DNA of 64,000 bases from JACVRW01 sp963757815 (GCA_963757815.1 CAVWSN010000018.1:186001-250000); one strand, 5' to 3'; numbered from the stretch's first letter, positions 1-10,048 are shown. The notes: generated by a model not told the origin, from the sequence alone. Numbers and translations are program-made.

Positions 1-606
1 GTCGGTCGTGCCGAGCACCTTGAGACCGGCCACGCGCATCCCCTGCTTGCGCGGGTCGTCATCGACGAAGCCGACGGGAGCCGAGCTCAGCCCGGGGTTG
101 CGGCGCAGCTCGAACGCCACCTGCTGCCCACCGTTCCCGGCGCCGACGATCAGCACCTCGTTCGACGCGCGCTCCAGGATCGCGCCGCGCGCAGGGCGCT
201 CGACCAGTGCCCGCACGGCAAAGCGGGCGCCGGCGCAGAAGACGAGCGAAAGCAGGAAGTCGAGCGCAACGACCGTACGCGGCGGATCGTGGCGGCCGAT
301 CGAGAACAGGAACAGGACCACGATCAGGCCGACCGTCGAGACCACGACCGCCTTGAGGATCGTCTCGAAGTCGCGCTGGTCCACGAAGCGCCAGAGCTTC
401 GAGTAGAGGCCGAACAGCGCGAAGATCACGACCTTCATCACCACGATCAGGACGATCGTGTCCTCGAGCAGCCGCTCGTAGCGCGGCGGAATCGCGTCGT
501 CGAAGCGCAGGACGTACGCGAGGTAGTAGGCGAGCGCGAGCAGCGCGGCGTCCACGCCTACCTGACCGACACGGCGGACGTTCACTGAAGAGCTGAGTGA
601 TCTCAT
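1..606 (-). CDS. Polysaccharide biosynthesis CapD/FlaA1-like nucleotide-sugar epimerase/dehydratase (3' part outside window)
   Basis: The N-terminal 202 codons of a membrane-anchored nucleotide-sugar enzyme; the rest lies beyond base 1. Four hydrophobic helices come first (roughly residues 12-29, 43-62, 77-95, 103-122), followed by the start of a Rossmann domain with an EVLIVGAGNGG dinucleotide-binding loop near residue 152. This order is that of FlaA1/CapD-type 4,6-dehydratases or C5-epimerases that make sugar precursors for surface polysaccharide. The ATG at 606 overlaps the TGA of the upstream DUF354 gene (ATGA), suggesting translational coupling; a GTG at 585 is the alternative start. The exact sugar substrate cannot be inferred because the catalytic SDR motif is outside the window. 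Confidence 0.85.
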   Translation of the reverse strand, partial: MRSLSSSVNVRRVGQVGVDAALLALAYYLAYVLRFDDAIPPRYERLLEDTIVLIVVMKVVIFALFGLYSKLWRFVDQRDFETILKAVVVSTVGLIVVLFLFSIGRHDPPRTVVALDFLLSLVFCAGARFAVRALVERPARGAILERASNEVLIVGAGNGGQQVAFELRRNPGLSSAPVGFVDDDPRKQGMRVAGLKVLGTTD

Positions 607-1607
607 GGCTGGGACGCTTGGAGCAGCAGTGTGACGAGTTGCCGGGGATCGCGCCGTACGCGCAACTCCCCATGCGCGGACCGCCGCTCCACCCGTATAT
701 CCCGGGGATCGCCGAGCTTACGCAGGCGCCCGTCTCGAAGAAGCGCCTCGTCGACGGCCCCGAGACGCCCCTCGAACGTCGTGTAGACGGGGGTCCCGAG
801 CGCGACGGCCTCGCGGTTCATGGTACCGCCGGCGGAGATGACGAGATCGGAGAACGCCACGAGGCTCTGCGCATCGACCGCCCGCTCCGGGATCGTGAAG
901 CGCCCCAGCCGGGCGATCTCCTCGCGCTGCGTGGGCGTCCGCGGCAGCACCACCGTCTGCGCCTCCTCCGCGCCGAGGCGCTCCAGCACCTGCCCGAAGA
1001 GCGGGTTCTCGAAGCGGTGGTAGAGCGACACCTCCGGCGGCGTGCGCACCAGGACGAGCGGGCGCTCGCGCGTGAGCCCGAGCTCGTCCAGGACCGCCTC
1101 GTCGGGCTCGAAGTCGGCCAGGTAGTACTCCTCCTTCAGCCCCGCATAGCGGCGCAGCTTGCGTGGCGTGGCGCCGAAGCGGGCGAGCCGTTCGGGCGGG
1201 ATCGCCTCGGGGACCATCACGATCCGGCAGAGCCGGCAGTTGATCTGATGCTGGGCGTTGGCGAACTCGTAGTCGAACGCGGTCGCGCTCGGGATCCGCA
1301 GGAGCTTCGCGGCCACGCTGATGTCGTTGGAGCCGTGCCCGATGGCCACGTCGAAGCTGCGGCCGCGTGCCCAGCGCAGGAGCGCGGCGCTGCGCGACAC
1401 GAGGCCGAGCCCCTTGGACGCGAGCCGGCCGCCGCGGTGGTGCCCGACGGCCGTGTGGTCGATGCCGAAGCGCTCGCAGAGCTCGAGCGTCTGCGCGAAG
1501 TCCCGGGCGGTGACCTCGACCTCGTGCCCGTCCCCTCGCATGATCTCGATCAGCGGCCGCATCACGAGCACGTGCGGGCTGTTGGTCAGATCTACCCAGA
1601 TGCGCAC
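603..1607 (-). CDS. DUF354 family protein (glycosyltransferase-B/UDP-GlcNAc 2-epimerase-like fold)
   Basis: A 334-residue protein starting at GTG 1607 with the DUF354 signature MRIWVDLTNSPHV. The family is predicted to adopt the two-domain fold of UDP-GlcNAc 2-epimerases and GT-B glycosyltransferases; its reaction is not established. A glycine-rich stretch (AGGTMNREAVALGTP, about residue 260) resembles the nucleotide-sugar binding loop of that fold. Length is normal for the family. It overlaps the CapD-like gene by 4 bp, so the pair probably works in one polysaccharide or glycoconjugate pathway (inference from context). The divergent DedA gene starts about 30 bp away. Confidence 0.8.
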   Translation of the reverse strand: MRIWVDLTNSPHVLVMRPLIEIMRGDGHEVEVTARDFAQTLELCERFGIDHTAVGHHRGGRLASKGLGLVSRSAALLRWARGRSFDVAIGHGSNDISVAAKLLRIPSATAFDYEFANAQHQINCRLCRIVMVPEAIPPERLARFGATPRKLRRYAGLKEEYYLADFEPDEAVLDELGLTRERPLVLVRTPPEVSLYHRFENPLFGQVLERLGAEEAQTVVLPRTPTQREEIARLGRFTIPERAVDAQSLVAFSDLVISAGGTMNREAVALGTPVYTTFEGRLGAVDEALLRDGRLRKLGDPRDIRVERRSAHGELRVRRDPRQLVTLLLQASQP

Positions 1608-1635
1608 GAGCGGGCCGCTACCCTACCTCGCCGTA

Positions 1636-2292
1636 GTGCTCGCCTCGATTACCGACCCCATCGTCGAGGTGGCCGTGGACGTCGTGGATGCGATGGGGCT
1701 GCCGGGGGTGTTCATCCTGATGCTCCTGGAGTCGGCCTGCATCCCGGTGCCCAGCGAGGCCACCATGCTGTTCGCCGGCTTCAACGTGTCGCGCGGCGAA
1801 TACAGCCTGTTCGCCGCCACGATGGTCGGATCGGTCGCCAATCTCGTCGGATCCTGGCTCGCCTACTGGATCGGATACATAGGCCGCGTCGACATCCTCG
1901 AGAAGCACGGCAAGAAGCTCCACATCAAGCAGTCCCATCTCCAGTGGGCGGACCGCTGGTTCGAGCGCCACGGCGACGCCACGGTCTTCTTCACCCGGAT
2001 GCTTCCGATCATCCGCACCTTCATCTCTCTCCCGGCGGGCGTCGCGCGGATGCCGTTCTGGCGCTTCAGCCTCCTTTCCTTCCTCGGCTGCGTGCCCTGG
2101 GTGTTCATGCTCACCTGGATCGGCAAGCAGGCAGGCGACAACTGGGAGAGCTGGAAGGACAGCCTCCACTACGTGGATTACGCGGTGGCCGCCACAATCG
2201 TGATCGGCGTGATCTACCTGCTCGTGCGGCGGCGCAGCAACGGCAAAGGCGAGCAGGAGCCACCGCCCCGCGCCGAGCCGGAGCGCGCCTGA
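1636..2292 (+). CDS. DedA-family membrane protein
   Basis: 218 residues starting at GTG 1636. The DedA/SNARE-associated domain is recognisable from the early helix followed by ESACIPVPSEATMLFAG and the later FFTRMLPIIRTFISLPAG segment. DedA proteins are polytopic; several act as flippases or transporters for polyprenyl phosphate or phospholipids, and loss disturbs envelope integrity. Four or more hydrophobic segments are visible, and the C-terminus ends in a basic tail (LVRRRSNGKG). No clear ribosome binding site precedes the start; the divergent DUF354 gene begins only about 30 bp upstream, so the two share a very short promoter region. Linked to purM by an 8-bp gap. Confidence 0.88.
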   Translation: MLASITDPIVEVAVDVVDAMGLPGVFILMLLESACIPVPSEATMLFAGFNVSRGEYSLFAATMVGSVANLVGSWLAYWIGYIGRVDILEKHGKKLHIKQSHLQWADRWFERHGDATVFFTRMLPIIRTFISLPAGVARMPFWRFSLLSFLGCVPWVFMLTWIGKQAGDNWESWKDSLHYVDYAVAATIVIGVIYLLVRRRSNGKGEQEPPPRAEPERA

Positions 2293-2299
2293 ACCACCG

Positions 2300-3364
2300 A
2301 TGGCCGAAGGGGCATACGCACGCGCCGGCGTCGACCAGGCGCTGTCCGGGAGCGCCGTGGCCGCGCTCGTCGACGTGCTCGCGGGGATCCGGACCGGCCG
2401 GCCTTCGCGCGCCGTTCTCCGCTCCGGCCACTACGCAAACGTCCTGCGAATCGACGACCGGCGCGGGATCGCCCTCTCCTGCGACAGCGTCGGCTCCAAG
2501 GTGATCGTCTGCGAACAGCTCGGCCGCTACGACACGATCGGCATCGACCTCTTCGGGATGAACGCAAACGACGTGATCTGCGTCGGCGCGGACCCAATCG
2601 CCCTTCTCGACTACATCGCCGTCGAGGAGGCGGACCCCCAGGTGCTCGAGCAGATCGCCACCGGGTTGCGCACCGGGGCGGAGCAGGCCGGCGTGGAGAT
2701 CCCGGGCGGCGAGCTGGCGGTGCTGCCCGATCTGCTGCGTGGCCACCCGTCGCCGCGAGGCTTCGACCTCGTGGGCTTCTGCGTCGGCCTGGTGGACCTC
2801 GACGCGGTGATCACCGGGGCCTCGATCGAGCCCGGGGACGCGCTGATCGGCATCCCCTCGAGCGGCATCCACTCGAACGGCCTCAGCCTCGCGCGGCGCG
2901 TACTGAGCGACCTGGACGAGCGGGTCGGCGAGCACACGGTCGGCGATCTGCTGCTCGAGCCGACGGTGATCTACGTCCGGGCGATCCGCGAGCTGCTGGC
3001 CTCCGCCGTGGACGTCCGCGGCCTGGCCCACATCACCGGCGAGGGCTTCCTCAACCTCCTGCGACTCGACGCGGAGGTGGGCTACCGAATCGACGCGCCG
3101 CTGCCGGTGCCGCAGGTGTTCGAGCTGATCGCCGAGCGAGGCGGCGTGGCCGATGCGGAGCTGCACGAGGTCTTCAACATGGGCTGCGGCTTCTGTGTGG
3201 TGACGCCTGCCGGCGACGCCGGCGCGGCCGTCGAGCTGCTCTCGGCGCACCATCCCGGCACAGCGGTGATCGGCAGCACCACCGACGCGGCGGGCGTCGT
3301 CGAACTCGTCCCGCAGGGCCTCGTGGGCCGCCGACCAGGCGGCTTCGCGCCGGCATCTCCGTGA
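2300..3364 (+). CDS. purM: Phosphoribosylformylglycinamidine cyclo-ligase (AIR synthetase)
   Basis: 354 residues, normal length for PurM. It catalyses ATP-dependent closure of FGAM to 5-aminoimidazole ribonucleotide in de novo purine synthesis, in the cytoplasm. Visible motifs are AYARAGVDQ at the N-terminus, the DSVGSKV segment (about residues 61-67) that belongs to the glycine-rich ATP/substrate region, GMNANDVICVGADPI, and the IPSSGIHSNGLSLAR loop. The C-terminal MGCGFCVV is also typical. No other pur gene is next to it in the window. It ends against a convergent gene with a hairpin between them. Confidence 0.95.
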   Translation: MAEGAYARAGVDQALSGSAVAALVDVLAGIRTGRPSRAVLRSGHYANVLRIDDRRGIALSCDSVGSKVIVCEQLGRYDTIGIDLFGMNANDVICVGADPIALLDYIAVEEADPQVLEQIATGLRTGAEQAGVEIPGGELAVLPDLLRGHPSPRGFDLVGFCVGLVDLDAVITGASIEPGDALIGIPSSGIHSNGLSLARRVLSDLDERVGEHTVGDLLLEPTVIYVRAIRELLASAVDVRGLAHITGEGFLNLLRLDAEVGYRIDAPLPVPQVFELIAERGGVADAELHEVFNMGCGFCVVTPAGDAGAAVELLSAHHPGTAVIGSTTDAAGVVELVPQGLVGRRPGGFAPASP

Positions 3365-3368
3365 GCTG

Positions 3369-3405
3369 CCTCGCGTTTGTAGGCAATAGAGCGACAAACC
3401 CGAGG
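3369..3405. terminator. Hairpin between convergent genes, likely bidirectional terminator
   Basis: Twelve-base arms (3369-3380 and 3394-3405) pair with one central mismatch around a 13-base loop. It sits exactly in the gap between purM (plus) and the DsbA-fold gene (minus). There is no long T-run, as is usual in high-GC actinobacteria. Confidence 0.6.
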
Positions 3406-3410
3406 CACCC

Positions 3411-4203
3411 CTATGCGAGCGACCAGAGCTCGCCGGTCAGAAAGCGCTCCGGGCGAACCCGCCACTCCATGGCGAGCCGCCACAGCTCCGCTTGGGCGCG
3501 CGGCCCGGGCAGGTCGCAAACGGCTGACACCTCTGCGGCGGCAAGCGATCCAAAGCGCTCCAGGGCGCCGACAACCGAGAGCACCGAACCGGAAGCCGGC
3601 ATCGCCCCGGCCGCCAGTGCCGCCTCACGCCACCCCTCATAGCCGTCGTTAGCCCGCACAGCCAGTGCTCCCGATGCCCTCCCCGACGAAGCGGAGCGCC
3701 GGCAGCGACGCGACGGAGGAACCCCGGGTCTCCTCCAGATCCTCCCCAAACGCCTCCACGATCGCATGCGAGCCGACATCCACCCGAAAGCGCTCGACAT
3801 CGAGCCCGGCCGCGCGCGCCTCCTCCACGAGCGCCTCCAAGCCGTCGAGCTTGCGCCGGCGGCACATGATGCCCTCACGCAGGGCACGCAGATAGCGCTC
3901 CGCGGCCTCAGGGCCCTGCTCGGCGGCGGCCTTGAAGGCCATGCAGGCCGGGAATGTCGACCCGATCGCCCCCGCGGTGTTCCAGGCCCGTGGGTCCACG
4001 GGCATCCCCGAGCGCTCTGCCGCATCGAGCCATTCGATCACGAGCCGCGACTGATCACCCTCATACTGGCGGGATAGGCCGCCCATCACGTAGGTGATCC
4101 GGACCTCGTCGCCGAACTCAAGCTGAAGACGGCGCAGTGCGGGCTCGGCCGCCCACGAGGCCGAGCAGGCGGGATCCGTGTAATAGCGAAGGCGTACAGG
4201 CAA
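3411..4203 (-). pseudogene. DsbA-family thioredoxin-fold protein (Thioredoxin_5/SpxH-like), frameshifted
   Basis: Two reading frames together make one DsbA-fold protein of about 263 residues. The first frame starts at 4203 with MPVRLRYYTDPACSASWAAEP, resembling actinobacterial DsbA-like proteins related to the ClpXP adaptor SpxH; the usual CxxC position reads C-S-A-S, so a classic dithiol redox site is absent. The frame hits a stop at about 3649, and the C-terminal part continues in the next frame (NDGYEGWREAALAAGA to the TAG at 3411). The total length is one base more than a multiple of three, so a single extra base near 3660-3690 explains it. It may be a sequencing error rather than a true pseudogene. 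Divergent from the kinase at 4221 with only 17 bp between. Confidence 0.7.
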
Positions 4204-4220
4204 GAGACCGCGGAAAATAG

Positions 4221-5724
4221 ATGACGGTGATCGGGACGCTCATAAGCGACCGCTACCGGCTCGAGGAGAGGATCGGGTCGGGTGGGATGTCGACCGTGTA
4301 CCGGGCGTTCGATCCGACGCTCGAGCGCTGGGTCGCGATCAAGCTGATGCACCGGGACATCTCGAACGACCCCGATCAGCTGGAGCGCTTCCGCCGCGAG
4401 GCCCGCGCGGTCGCCCAGCTCAACCATCCCCACGTCGTGACCGTGATCGACGCCGGCGAGGACGAGGGGGCGCCCTACATCGTCTTCGAGTACGTCGAGG
4501 GCGAGACCCTCAAGGAGCGCATCAAGCGCCAGGGCCGCCTGCCGGTCTCAGAGGCTGTCGCCTATGCGATCGAGATCGGGCGCGCGCTCGAATGCGCCCA
4601 CGAGAATCGGCTCGTCCACCGCGACGTCAAGCCTCAGAACGTCCTCATCGACCCCGACGGTCGCGCCAAGGTCACCGACTTCGGCATCGCCCGCTCGCTG
4701 GAGGCCCACGGCCTGACCGCCCCAGGCCGCGTGCTCGGAACCACCGACTACGTATCCCCGGAGCAGGCCCTCGGCCGCGACGTGACCCAGCAGTCGGACA
4801 TCTACTCGCTCGGGGTCGTGCTCTACGAGATGCTGACCGGCGAGCCGCCCTTCCGCGCCGACTCGCAGGTGGCTGTGGCGATGAAGCACGTGCGGGACCC
4901 GCTCCCGGACGTCCAACGGCTGCGCCCGGAGATCTCGGCGGCCCTCGCGGCCGTGGTCGAGCGCGCGACCGCCAAGGAGACCGCGCACCGCTACGCGACG
5001 GTGAGCAGAGATGGTGCGCGACCTCGAGGAGGTGCTCGCGATCGAGGCGGCCCGCACGGGTGAGGCCACCGGGGAGGCAACCACCGTCCTGCGCTCGCTG
5101 TCAGGCGACACCGCCGACTTCGCGCCCGCGCGCCTGCGCCATCCCAAGCGGGTGCTCGCCATGACGCTGCTCCTGCTCGCGCTGGCGGGCGGGGCGATCG
5201 CCTACTTCGCCTCGCGCACCGAGAAGGGGCCGGGCGTGGGACCGGTGGTGGCCGAGCCACCGGGCGTCGAGCGGGTGCAGCTCGGCGGCCAGGCGGCCAG
5301 TGACTACGACCCCGAGGGCGACGACGGCGAGGAGTCCCCGGAGGCAGCCAACCTCGTGCTGGACGGCCAAAGCAACACCGCCTGGGACACCGAGACCTAT
5401 GAGGCCGGCTTCGAGGGCGCCAACAAGTCCGGCGTCGGCCTCTACGTGGATGCCGGCAAGCCGATTCCCGGCCGCCGGCTCTCGCTCGTTACGTCCACGC
5501 CGGGATTCGAAGCCGCGGTCTACGCGTCGAACAGCGTCCCGGGCTCGATCAACGGCTGGAGGAAGGTGAGCCGCACGGAGACGGTCGGCGAGCGGCAGGC
5601 CTTCCAGCTCGACCTCGGTCAGGGCAAGTCGTTCAGGAACTACCTCGTGTGGCTCACGAAGCTCCCGCCCGATCAGGGCAAGGCCAAGATCGAGGAGCTC
5701 CGGCTCTCACAGGCGAAGGGCTAA
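4221..5724 (+). CDS. Membrane Ser/Thr protein kinase with discoidin-like extracellular domain, frameshifted
   Basis: A Hanks-type kinase starting at ATG 4221: glycine loop GSGGMSTVY (residues 19-27), catalytic Lys41, HRDVKPQN with Asp135, and DFG at 153-155, all intact. The kinase domain is followed by one transmembrane helix (LLLLALAGGAIAYFA) and an extracellular region resembling an F5/8-type C (discoidin) ligand-binding module, with NTAWDTETY and LDLGQGKSFRNYLVWL. The frame breaks near 5002-5012, where the kinase C-terminus passes to the frame that carries the helix and sensor; one extra base accounts for it. With the shift repaired the protein has 500 residues. The kinase presumably senses a surface ligand (inference). 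Its 3' end overlaps that of the convergent ddl gene by 18 bp. Confidence 0.85.
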
Positions 5725-6675
5725 TAGCGGTAGCGCCCGGTCCTCCTCGTGGCGCTCCAGCGCCAGGGCGAGCAGCCTGTCGAGCAGCTCCACGTACGGA
5801 ACCCCGCTCGCCTCGAAGAGCTTTGCGTAGACGCTGGTGGAGGTGAAGCCGGGGATCGTGTTGAGCTCGTTGACGAGCACGCGACCGTCCTCGACGAAGA
5901 AGTCGACCCGAGCCATGCCCGAGCAGTTGACGATCTTGAAGGCCTCTACCGCCAGGCGCCGGACCTCCTCCAGCTGCGCATCGGGGATGCGTGCCGGGAT
6001 CACGAGCTCCATCCCGCCGGGCTCGTACTTGGCCTCGTAGTCGTACCAATCGGCATTCGTCAAGACGATCTCACCGGGCTGCGAAGCCACCGGGTCGCGG
6101 TGCCCGAGCACCGAGCACTCGACCTCGAGCCCCTCGGAGTAGCGCTCGACGAGCGCGACCGGGTCGTGTTCGAAGGCGTGCGCGAGGGCGGCATCGAGAT
6201 CGGCCTCGGACCAGGCCTTCGAGATCCCCACCGAAGAGCCGAGCCGCGCCGGCTTGACGAAAGCGGGCGGCACGAGCGTCACCGGCATGCCCTCGCGGAC
6301 CGCGACGTACTCGATCTGCGGGATCCCGTGTGAGGCCATCAGGTCCTTGAAGACCGCCTTGTCCATCGAGACGGCGGAGGCCATCACGCCCGCGCCCACG
6401 TAGGGCACGTCGAGCAGCTCGAGCAGCCCCTGCACGGTTCCGTCCTCGCCGAAGGGCCCGTGCAGCACCGGGAAGACGGCCTCGGCGCCGAGCAGCCCGG
6501 CGCCCGGCTCGAGGCTGAGCGGCTCGCCCTCGAACAGCCAGCGGCCCTGGCGGGACAGGCGCACGTCCAGCACCTCGTGGCCGCCCTCGGCGAGCCCGGC
6601 CCGCACGGCCTCGCCCGAGGAGAGGGAGACGTCGTGCTCGCTGGAGCGGCCGCCGGAGAGAACGGCGACCTTCAT
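5707..6675 (-). CDS. ddl: D-alanine--D-alanine ligase (first of two)
   Basis: 322 residues with the full ATP-grasp ligase pattern: N-terminal GGRSSEHDVSLSSG, LHGPFGEDGTVQG (the Ddl signature), KPARLGSSVGISK, and the C-terminal metal-binding VNELNTIPGFTSTS. It joins two D-alanines for peptidoglycan stem peptides in the cytoplasm. It is the last gene of the minus-strand wall operon, 10 bp after pknB, fitting a wall-synthesis role. A second, clearly different ddl lies at 35507-36445. Confidence 0.94.
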   Translation of the reverse strand: MKVAVLSGGRSSEHDVSLSSGEAVRAGLAEGGHEVLDVRLSRQGRWLFEGEPLSLEPGAGLLGAEAVFPVLHGPFGEDGTVQGLLELLDVPYVGAGVMASAVSMDKAVFKDLMASHGIPQIEYVAVREGMPVTLVPPAFVKPARLGSSVGISKAWSEADLDAALAHAFEHDPVALVERYSEGLEVECSVLGHRDPVASQPGEIVLTNADWYDYEAKYEPGGMELVIPARIPDAQLEEVRRLAVEAFKIVNCSGMARVDFFVEDGRVLVNELNTIPGFTSTSVYAKLFEASGVPYVELLDRLLALALERHEEDRALPLLALRL

Positions 6676-6685
6676 CGGCCGGACC

Positions 6686-8599
6686 TCACGGCTCCTGGGG
6701 TCCCTCGGGCTCCTGGGGCTGCGTGTCCTCGAGCGTGTCGGTCGGCTCCAGCACGCCGATGATGATCACGACCTCCGCGCCCTCATCCAGCTCGCTGCCC
6801 GAGCCGGGACGCTGGTCGACGACCACCCCGTCCTCAGCCGGATTCGTGACCGTGCGCTCGCGCTGCACCGGCACCAGTCCGGCGTTGCCGATCTGCGTGG
6901 CCGCGTCCGCGACGCCGAGGCCGATGACGTTCGGGACGGTGGCCCGCGGCCGGCCGGTCGAAACGGTGATCGTGACCGTCGTGCCGCGCTCCACCCTGCT
7001 GCCGCCACCCGGGTTCTGCGCGATCACCTCGCCCTCGGGCTCGTCCGACTCCTCCTCCTGGATCGCCACGCCGAGGCCCTCGCTGCGGAGCCGTGAGTCG
7101 GCCGACGCGCGCGAGAGCCCGACCACGCCGGGGACGGTCGCCAGCTCAGGCCCCTGGCTCACCAGCAGCCGCACGCGCGTGCCGACCGTGACCTCCTCGC
7201 CCTCGGAGGGGACGGTGCGGATCGCAAGGCCCTTCCTCACCTCGTCCGAGAACTCGAGATCGCGCGTGACCTTCAGGCCCGCGTCCTCGAGCTCGCCGAT
7301 CGCCTGGTTCTGCGGAAGGCCCGCCACCGCCGGCACGAGCACCTCCCCCGGCCCGTCGGAGACCTCGAGGGTGACCGTCGAGCCGACCTCCGCCTCCTCG
7401 CCCGGGTTCGGATCCTGATCGAGCACCTGATCGAAGGGCTGCGCGCTCCGGACGCGCGTCTGGTCGACCTCGAAGCCGGCCCTCTCGAGCTGCGCGCGTG
7501 CCTCCACCAGCTGGAGCTGCGTCACTCGCGGCACCTCGCGCTTCTCGGTCGCGAGCTGTCCGCTGGCCACCGCCCAGATGAGGAAGCCGAGCAGTGCGAG
7601 CGTCAGCAGGCCGATCGTGAACCAGGGCCAGCGCCGCCTGGGCTCCCGCTCCGGGCGCGTGACCGGCGCAAGTGGAGGCGCCCCTCCGTCGGCCGCCTCG
7701 GCCGCCTCGGGCGCGGGCAGCGGTATCGGCGCGAACGCGGCAGTCGACTGGCCGCCGTTGGCCCCCGCCTCGACCTGCGAGCGCGCGGCCTCGAGTCCCT
7801 CCGCGAAGTCCTCCGCCGTCTGCCAGCGCTGCGCCGGGTCCTTGGCGAGCGCCGCCATGACGACCGCCTCGAGCGCCGGGTGAACGTCCGGGCGCAGGGC
7901 GGAGATCGGAGGCGGGGGCTCCGACAGGTGCTTGAGCGCGATTGCCACGGCGCTGTCGCCCTCGAACAGGAGCCGGCCGGTCAGCATCTCGTAGAGCATC
8001 ACCCCGATCGAGTAGAGGTCCGAGGCCGCCGTGACGGCGTGGCCCTGCGCCTGCTCGGGCGAGAGGTAATGAGCCGTTCCCATGATCGAGCCGGTCTCGG
8101 TCATCTCGGACGCGCCGGCCCGCGCGATTCCGAAGTCCGTGACCTTGGCGTGCCCCTGCTCGTCCACGATCACGTTGTGGGGCTTGAAGTCGCGGTGGAT
8201 CACGCCGTGGCGATGGGCGAAGCCGGCCGCGTGGAGGATCTGGACACCGAGGTCGATCGTCCGCTGCTGGGACAGCGGCGCCTCGCTCGCGAGGATGTCC
8301 TTGAGCGTGCGCCCCGTGAGGTACTCCATCGCGATGTAGTAGGTGCCCTCGTGCTCGCCGCGGTCGAAGACACCAACCACGTTGGGGTGGGCGAGCCCGG
8401 CGGCCGCCTTCGCCTCGCGGCGGAAGCGCTCCACGAACTCCTGGTCCTGGGCGAAGCGCCGGTGGAGCACCTTGAGGGCGACCTCGCGGCCGAGGTGGCT
8501 GTCCTCGGCGCAGTAGACGTCCGCCATCCCGCCGGAGCCGATCCTCCGCACGATGCGGTAACGGGCGTCGACGACAGCGCCGGTGGCGACCTCGGTCAT
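6686..8599 (-). CDS. pknB: Ser/Thr protein kinase with four PASTA domains
   Basis: 637 residues. Cytoplasmic kinase domain with GSGGMADVY (21-29), Lys43, HRDFKPHN and DFG; one transmembrane helix around residues 322-342 (IGLLTLALLGFLIWAVA); then four PASTA repeats of about 65-70 residues, each opening with a P-x-V/L-x-G/Q-x pattern. PASTA kinases bind muropeptides or lipid II outside the cell and phosphorylate division and wall-synthesis proteins. The ATG at 8599 overlaps the pbpA stop (ATGA), chosen over upstream in-frame codons because it starts just before the kinase fold. Partner phosphatase and FHA proteins are in the same operon. Confidence 0.96.
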   Translation of the reverse strand: MTEVATGAVVDARYRIVRRIGSGGMADVYCAEDSHLGREVALKVLHRRFAQDQEFVERFRREAKAAAGLAHPNVVGVFDRGEHEGTYYIAMEYLTGRTLKDILASEAPLSQQRTIDLGVQILHAAGFAHRHGVIHRDFKPHNVIVDEQGHAKVTDFGIARAGASEMTETGSIMGTAHYLSPEQAQGHAVTAASDLYSIGVMLYEMLTGRLLFEGDSAVAIALKHLSEPPPPISALRPDVHPALEAVVMAALAKDPAQRWQTAEDFAEGLEAARSQVEAGANGGQSTAAFAPIPLPAPEAAEAADGGAPPLAPVTRPEREPRRRWPWFTIGLLTLALLGFLIWAVASGQLATEKREVPRVTQLQLVEARAQLERAGFEVDQTRVRSAQPFDQVLDQDPNPGEEAEVGSTVTLEVSDGPGEVLVPAVAGLPQNQAIGELEDAGLKVTRDLEFSDEVRKGLAIRTVPSEGEEVTVGTRVRLLVSQGPELATVPGVVGLSRASADSRLRSEGLGVAIQEEESDEPEGEVIAQNPGGGSRVERGTTVTITVSTGRPRATVPNVIGLGVADAATQIGNAGLVPVQRERTVTNPAEDGVVVDQRPGSGSELDEGAEVVIIIGVLEPTDTLEDTQPQEPEGPQEP

Positions 8600-10048
8600 C
8601 CGCCGCCCTCTCCGAGGAGCGCCTCGAGCACCTGCCTCGCAATCGGCGCCGCAACCGTGCCGCCCTGTCCCGTCGTGCGCTCGACGGTCACCGCGATGGC
8701 CATACGTGGATTGTCCACCGGCGCGAAGGCGATGAACCAAGGCTGTGTGAATTCTCTGTTAGCTCCGACCTCGGCCGTTCCGGTCTTGCCGGCCACCGTA
8801 ATGCCGGACAGTGCGGCCGCGGTCCCGGTGCCCTCCTCGACGACGCGGCTCATCATCGCGGTGAGCTGCTCGGCGGTCTCCGGCTTCATCACCCGCGATT
8901 GGAGGTCCGGCTCGATGCGCTCGGCAACGCGCCCGTCCTTGCGCACGACGCGGTCGGTCAGCTGCGGCTTCATCAGCCGGCCGTCGTTGGCGACCGCCGC
9001 CGCCACCTGGGCCATCTGCAGCGGCGCCGAGCGGATCTCGCCCTCGAGCCCTCCCTGCCCGATCGCCACACGCCCGACGTCGAAGCCCTCCTCGACGTAC
9101 TCGCCGTCGCCGTTGATGATCCCGCTGGGGACCATCTGCGTGTCCGGGTAGTCGAGCGGTGGATCCTCGTAGAAGCCGAAGCGCTTCATGTACTCGACGA
9201 GCGTGGCGCGGCCGACGGTCTCGCCGACCTGCGCGAACACCGTGTTGACCGAGTTCGTCAGCGCGTCCGTGAACGAGATCGACCCGAAGCTGACGCCGCC
9301 GGCGTTGGCGAGCGGCACTCCGCTGACCTCCCTCGGCGACGAGCCGTCGATGATCGACTCGGGAGTGATCTTGCCGCTGTCGAGCGCGGCCGTGGCGGTG
9401 ACCACCTTGAAGGTCGAACCGGGCGGGTAGAGCTCCTGGGTCGTCCGGTTGAGCGTCGGCTTGTTCGGGTCTCTGTTGAGGCGGCCGAACTCCGTCGGGA
9501 TCAGGTTCGCGTCGTACTCGGGGATCGACACCATCACGCGCACCTTGCCGGTCTGCGGCTCGATCGCCACCACCGCGCCCTTGCGGCCCGCGAGCCCGGC
9601 CACCGCCGCCTCGGTGCCCGCGCACGCTGAGGTTCGTGACGACGTCGAGGCCCTCGCGCTCCTTGCCCTCGAGCCCGGTGAAGATCGACTCGAACTCGTC
9701 CTCCTCGCCTGCCAGCGCGTCGTTGCGCGACTGCTCGAGGCTGATGCGCCCGTTGCGGATGAACGAGTAACCCACCGGATGTGAGAACAGACCACGGGTC
9801 GGATAGATGCGTGTGAAGATCCGGTCCTCGCCGCGGCCGCGCGGGATGCTGCGGGCCAGCACCGTGTCCCCGTCGGCGGCGAGTATGAGCCCGCGCGGGA
9901 TCTTCTGCTCCCTGATCAGCGCCCGCCGGTTGCTCGGGTTGTCCTCGAGTCCCTCGGCGTCCAGCACGCTCCAGTAGGACGTGAACGCCACCAGCACCGC
10001 GAACAGGAGCACGAACAGGCCGAACAGCTGCGCGATCTGGCGGTTCAA
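8596..10048 (-). CDS. pbpA: Class B penicillin-binding protein (PbpA-like transpeptidase), frameshifted
   Basis: D,D-transpeptidase that crosslinks peptidoglycan outside the membrane. An N-terminal signal anchor (LFGLFVLLFAVLVAFTSYW) starts at TTG 10048, which overlaps the rodA stop (TTGA). The transpeptidase motifs are complete: GSTFKV (SxxK serine near residue 210), NSVN (SxN) and AGKTGTAEV (KTG). The frame changes near 9617-9632, between VVTNLSV and AAVAGLAGRKG; the gene is one base too long, so a single inserted base is likely. About 483 residues when repaired, normal for PbpA. It pairs with the neighbouring SEDS protein as a polymerase-transpeptidase unit. Confidence 0.92.
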
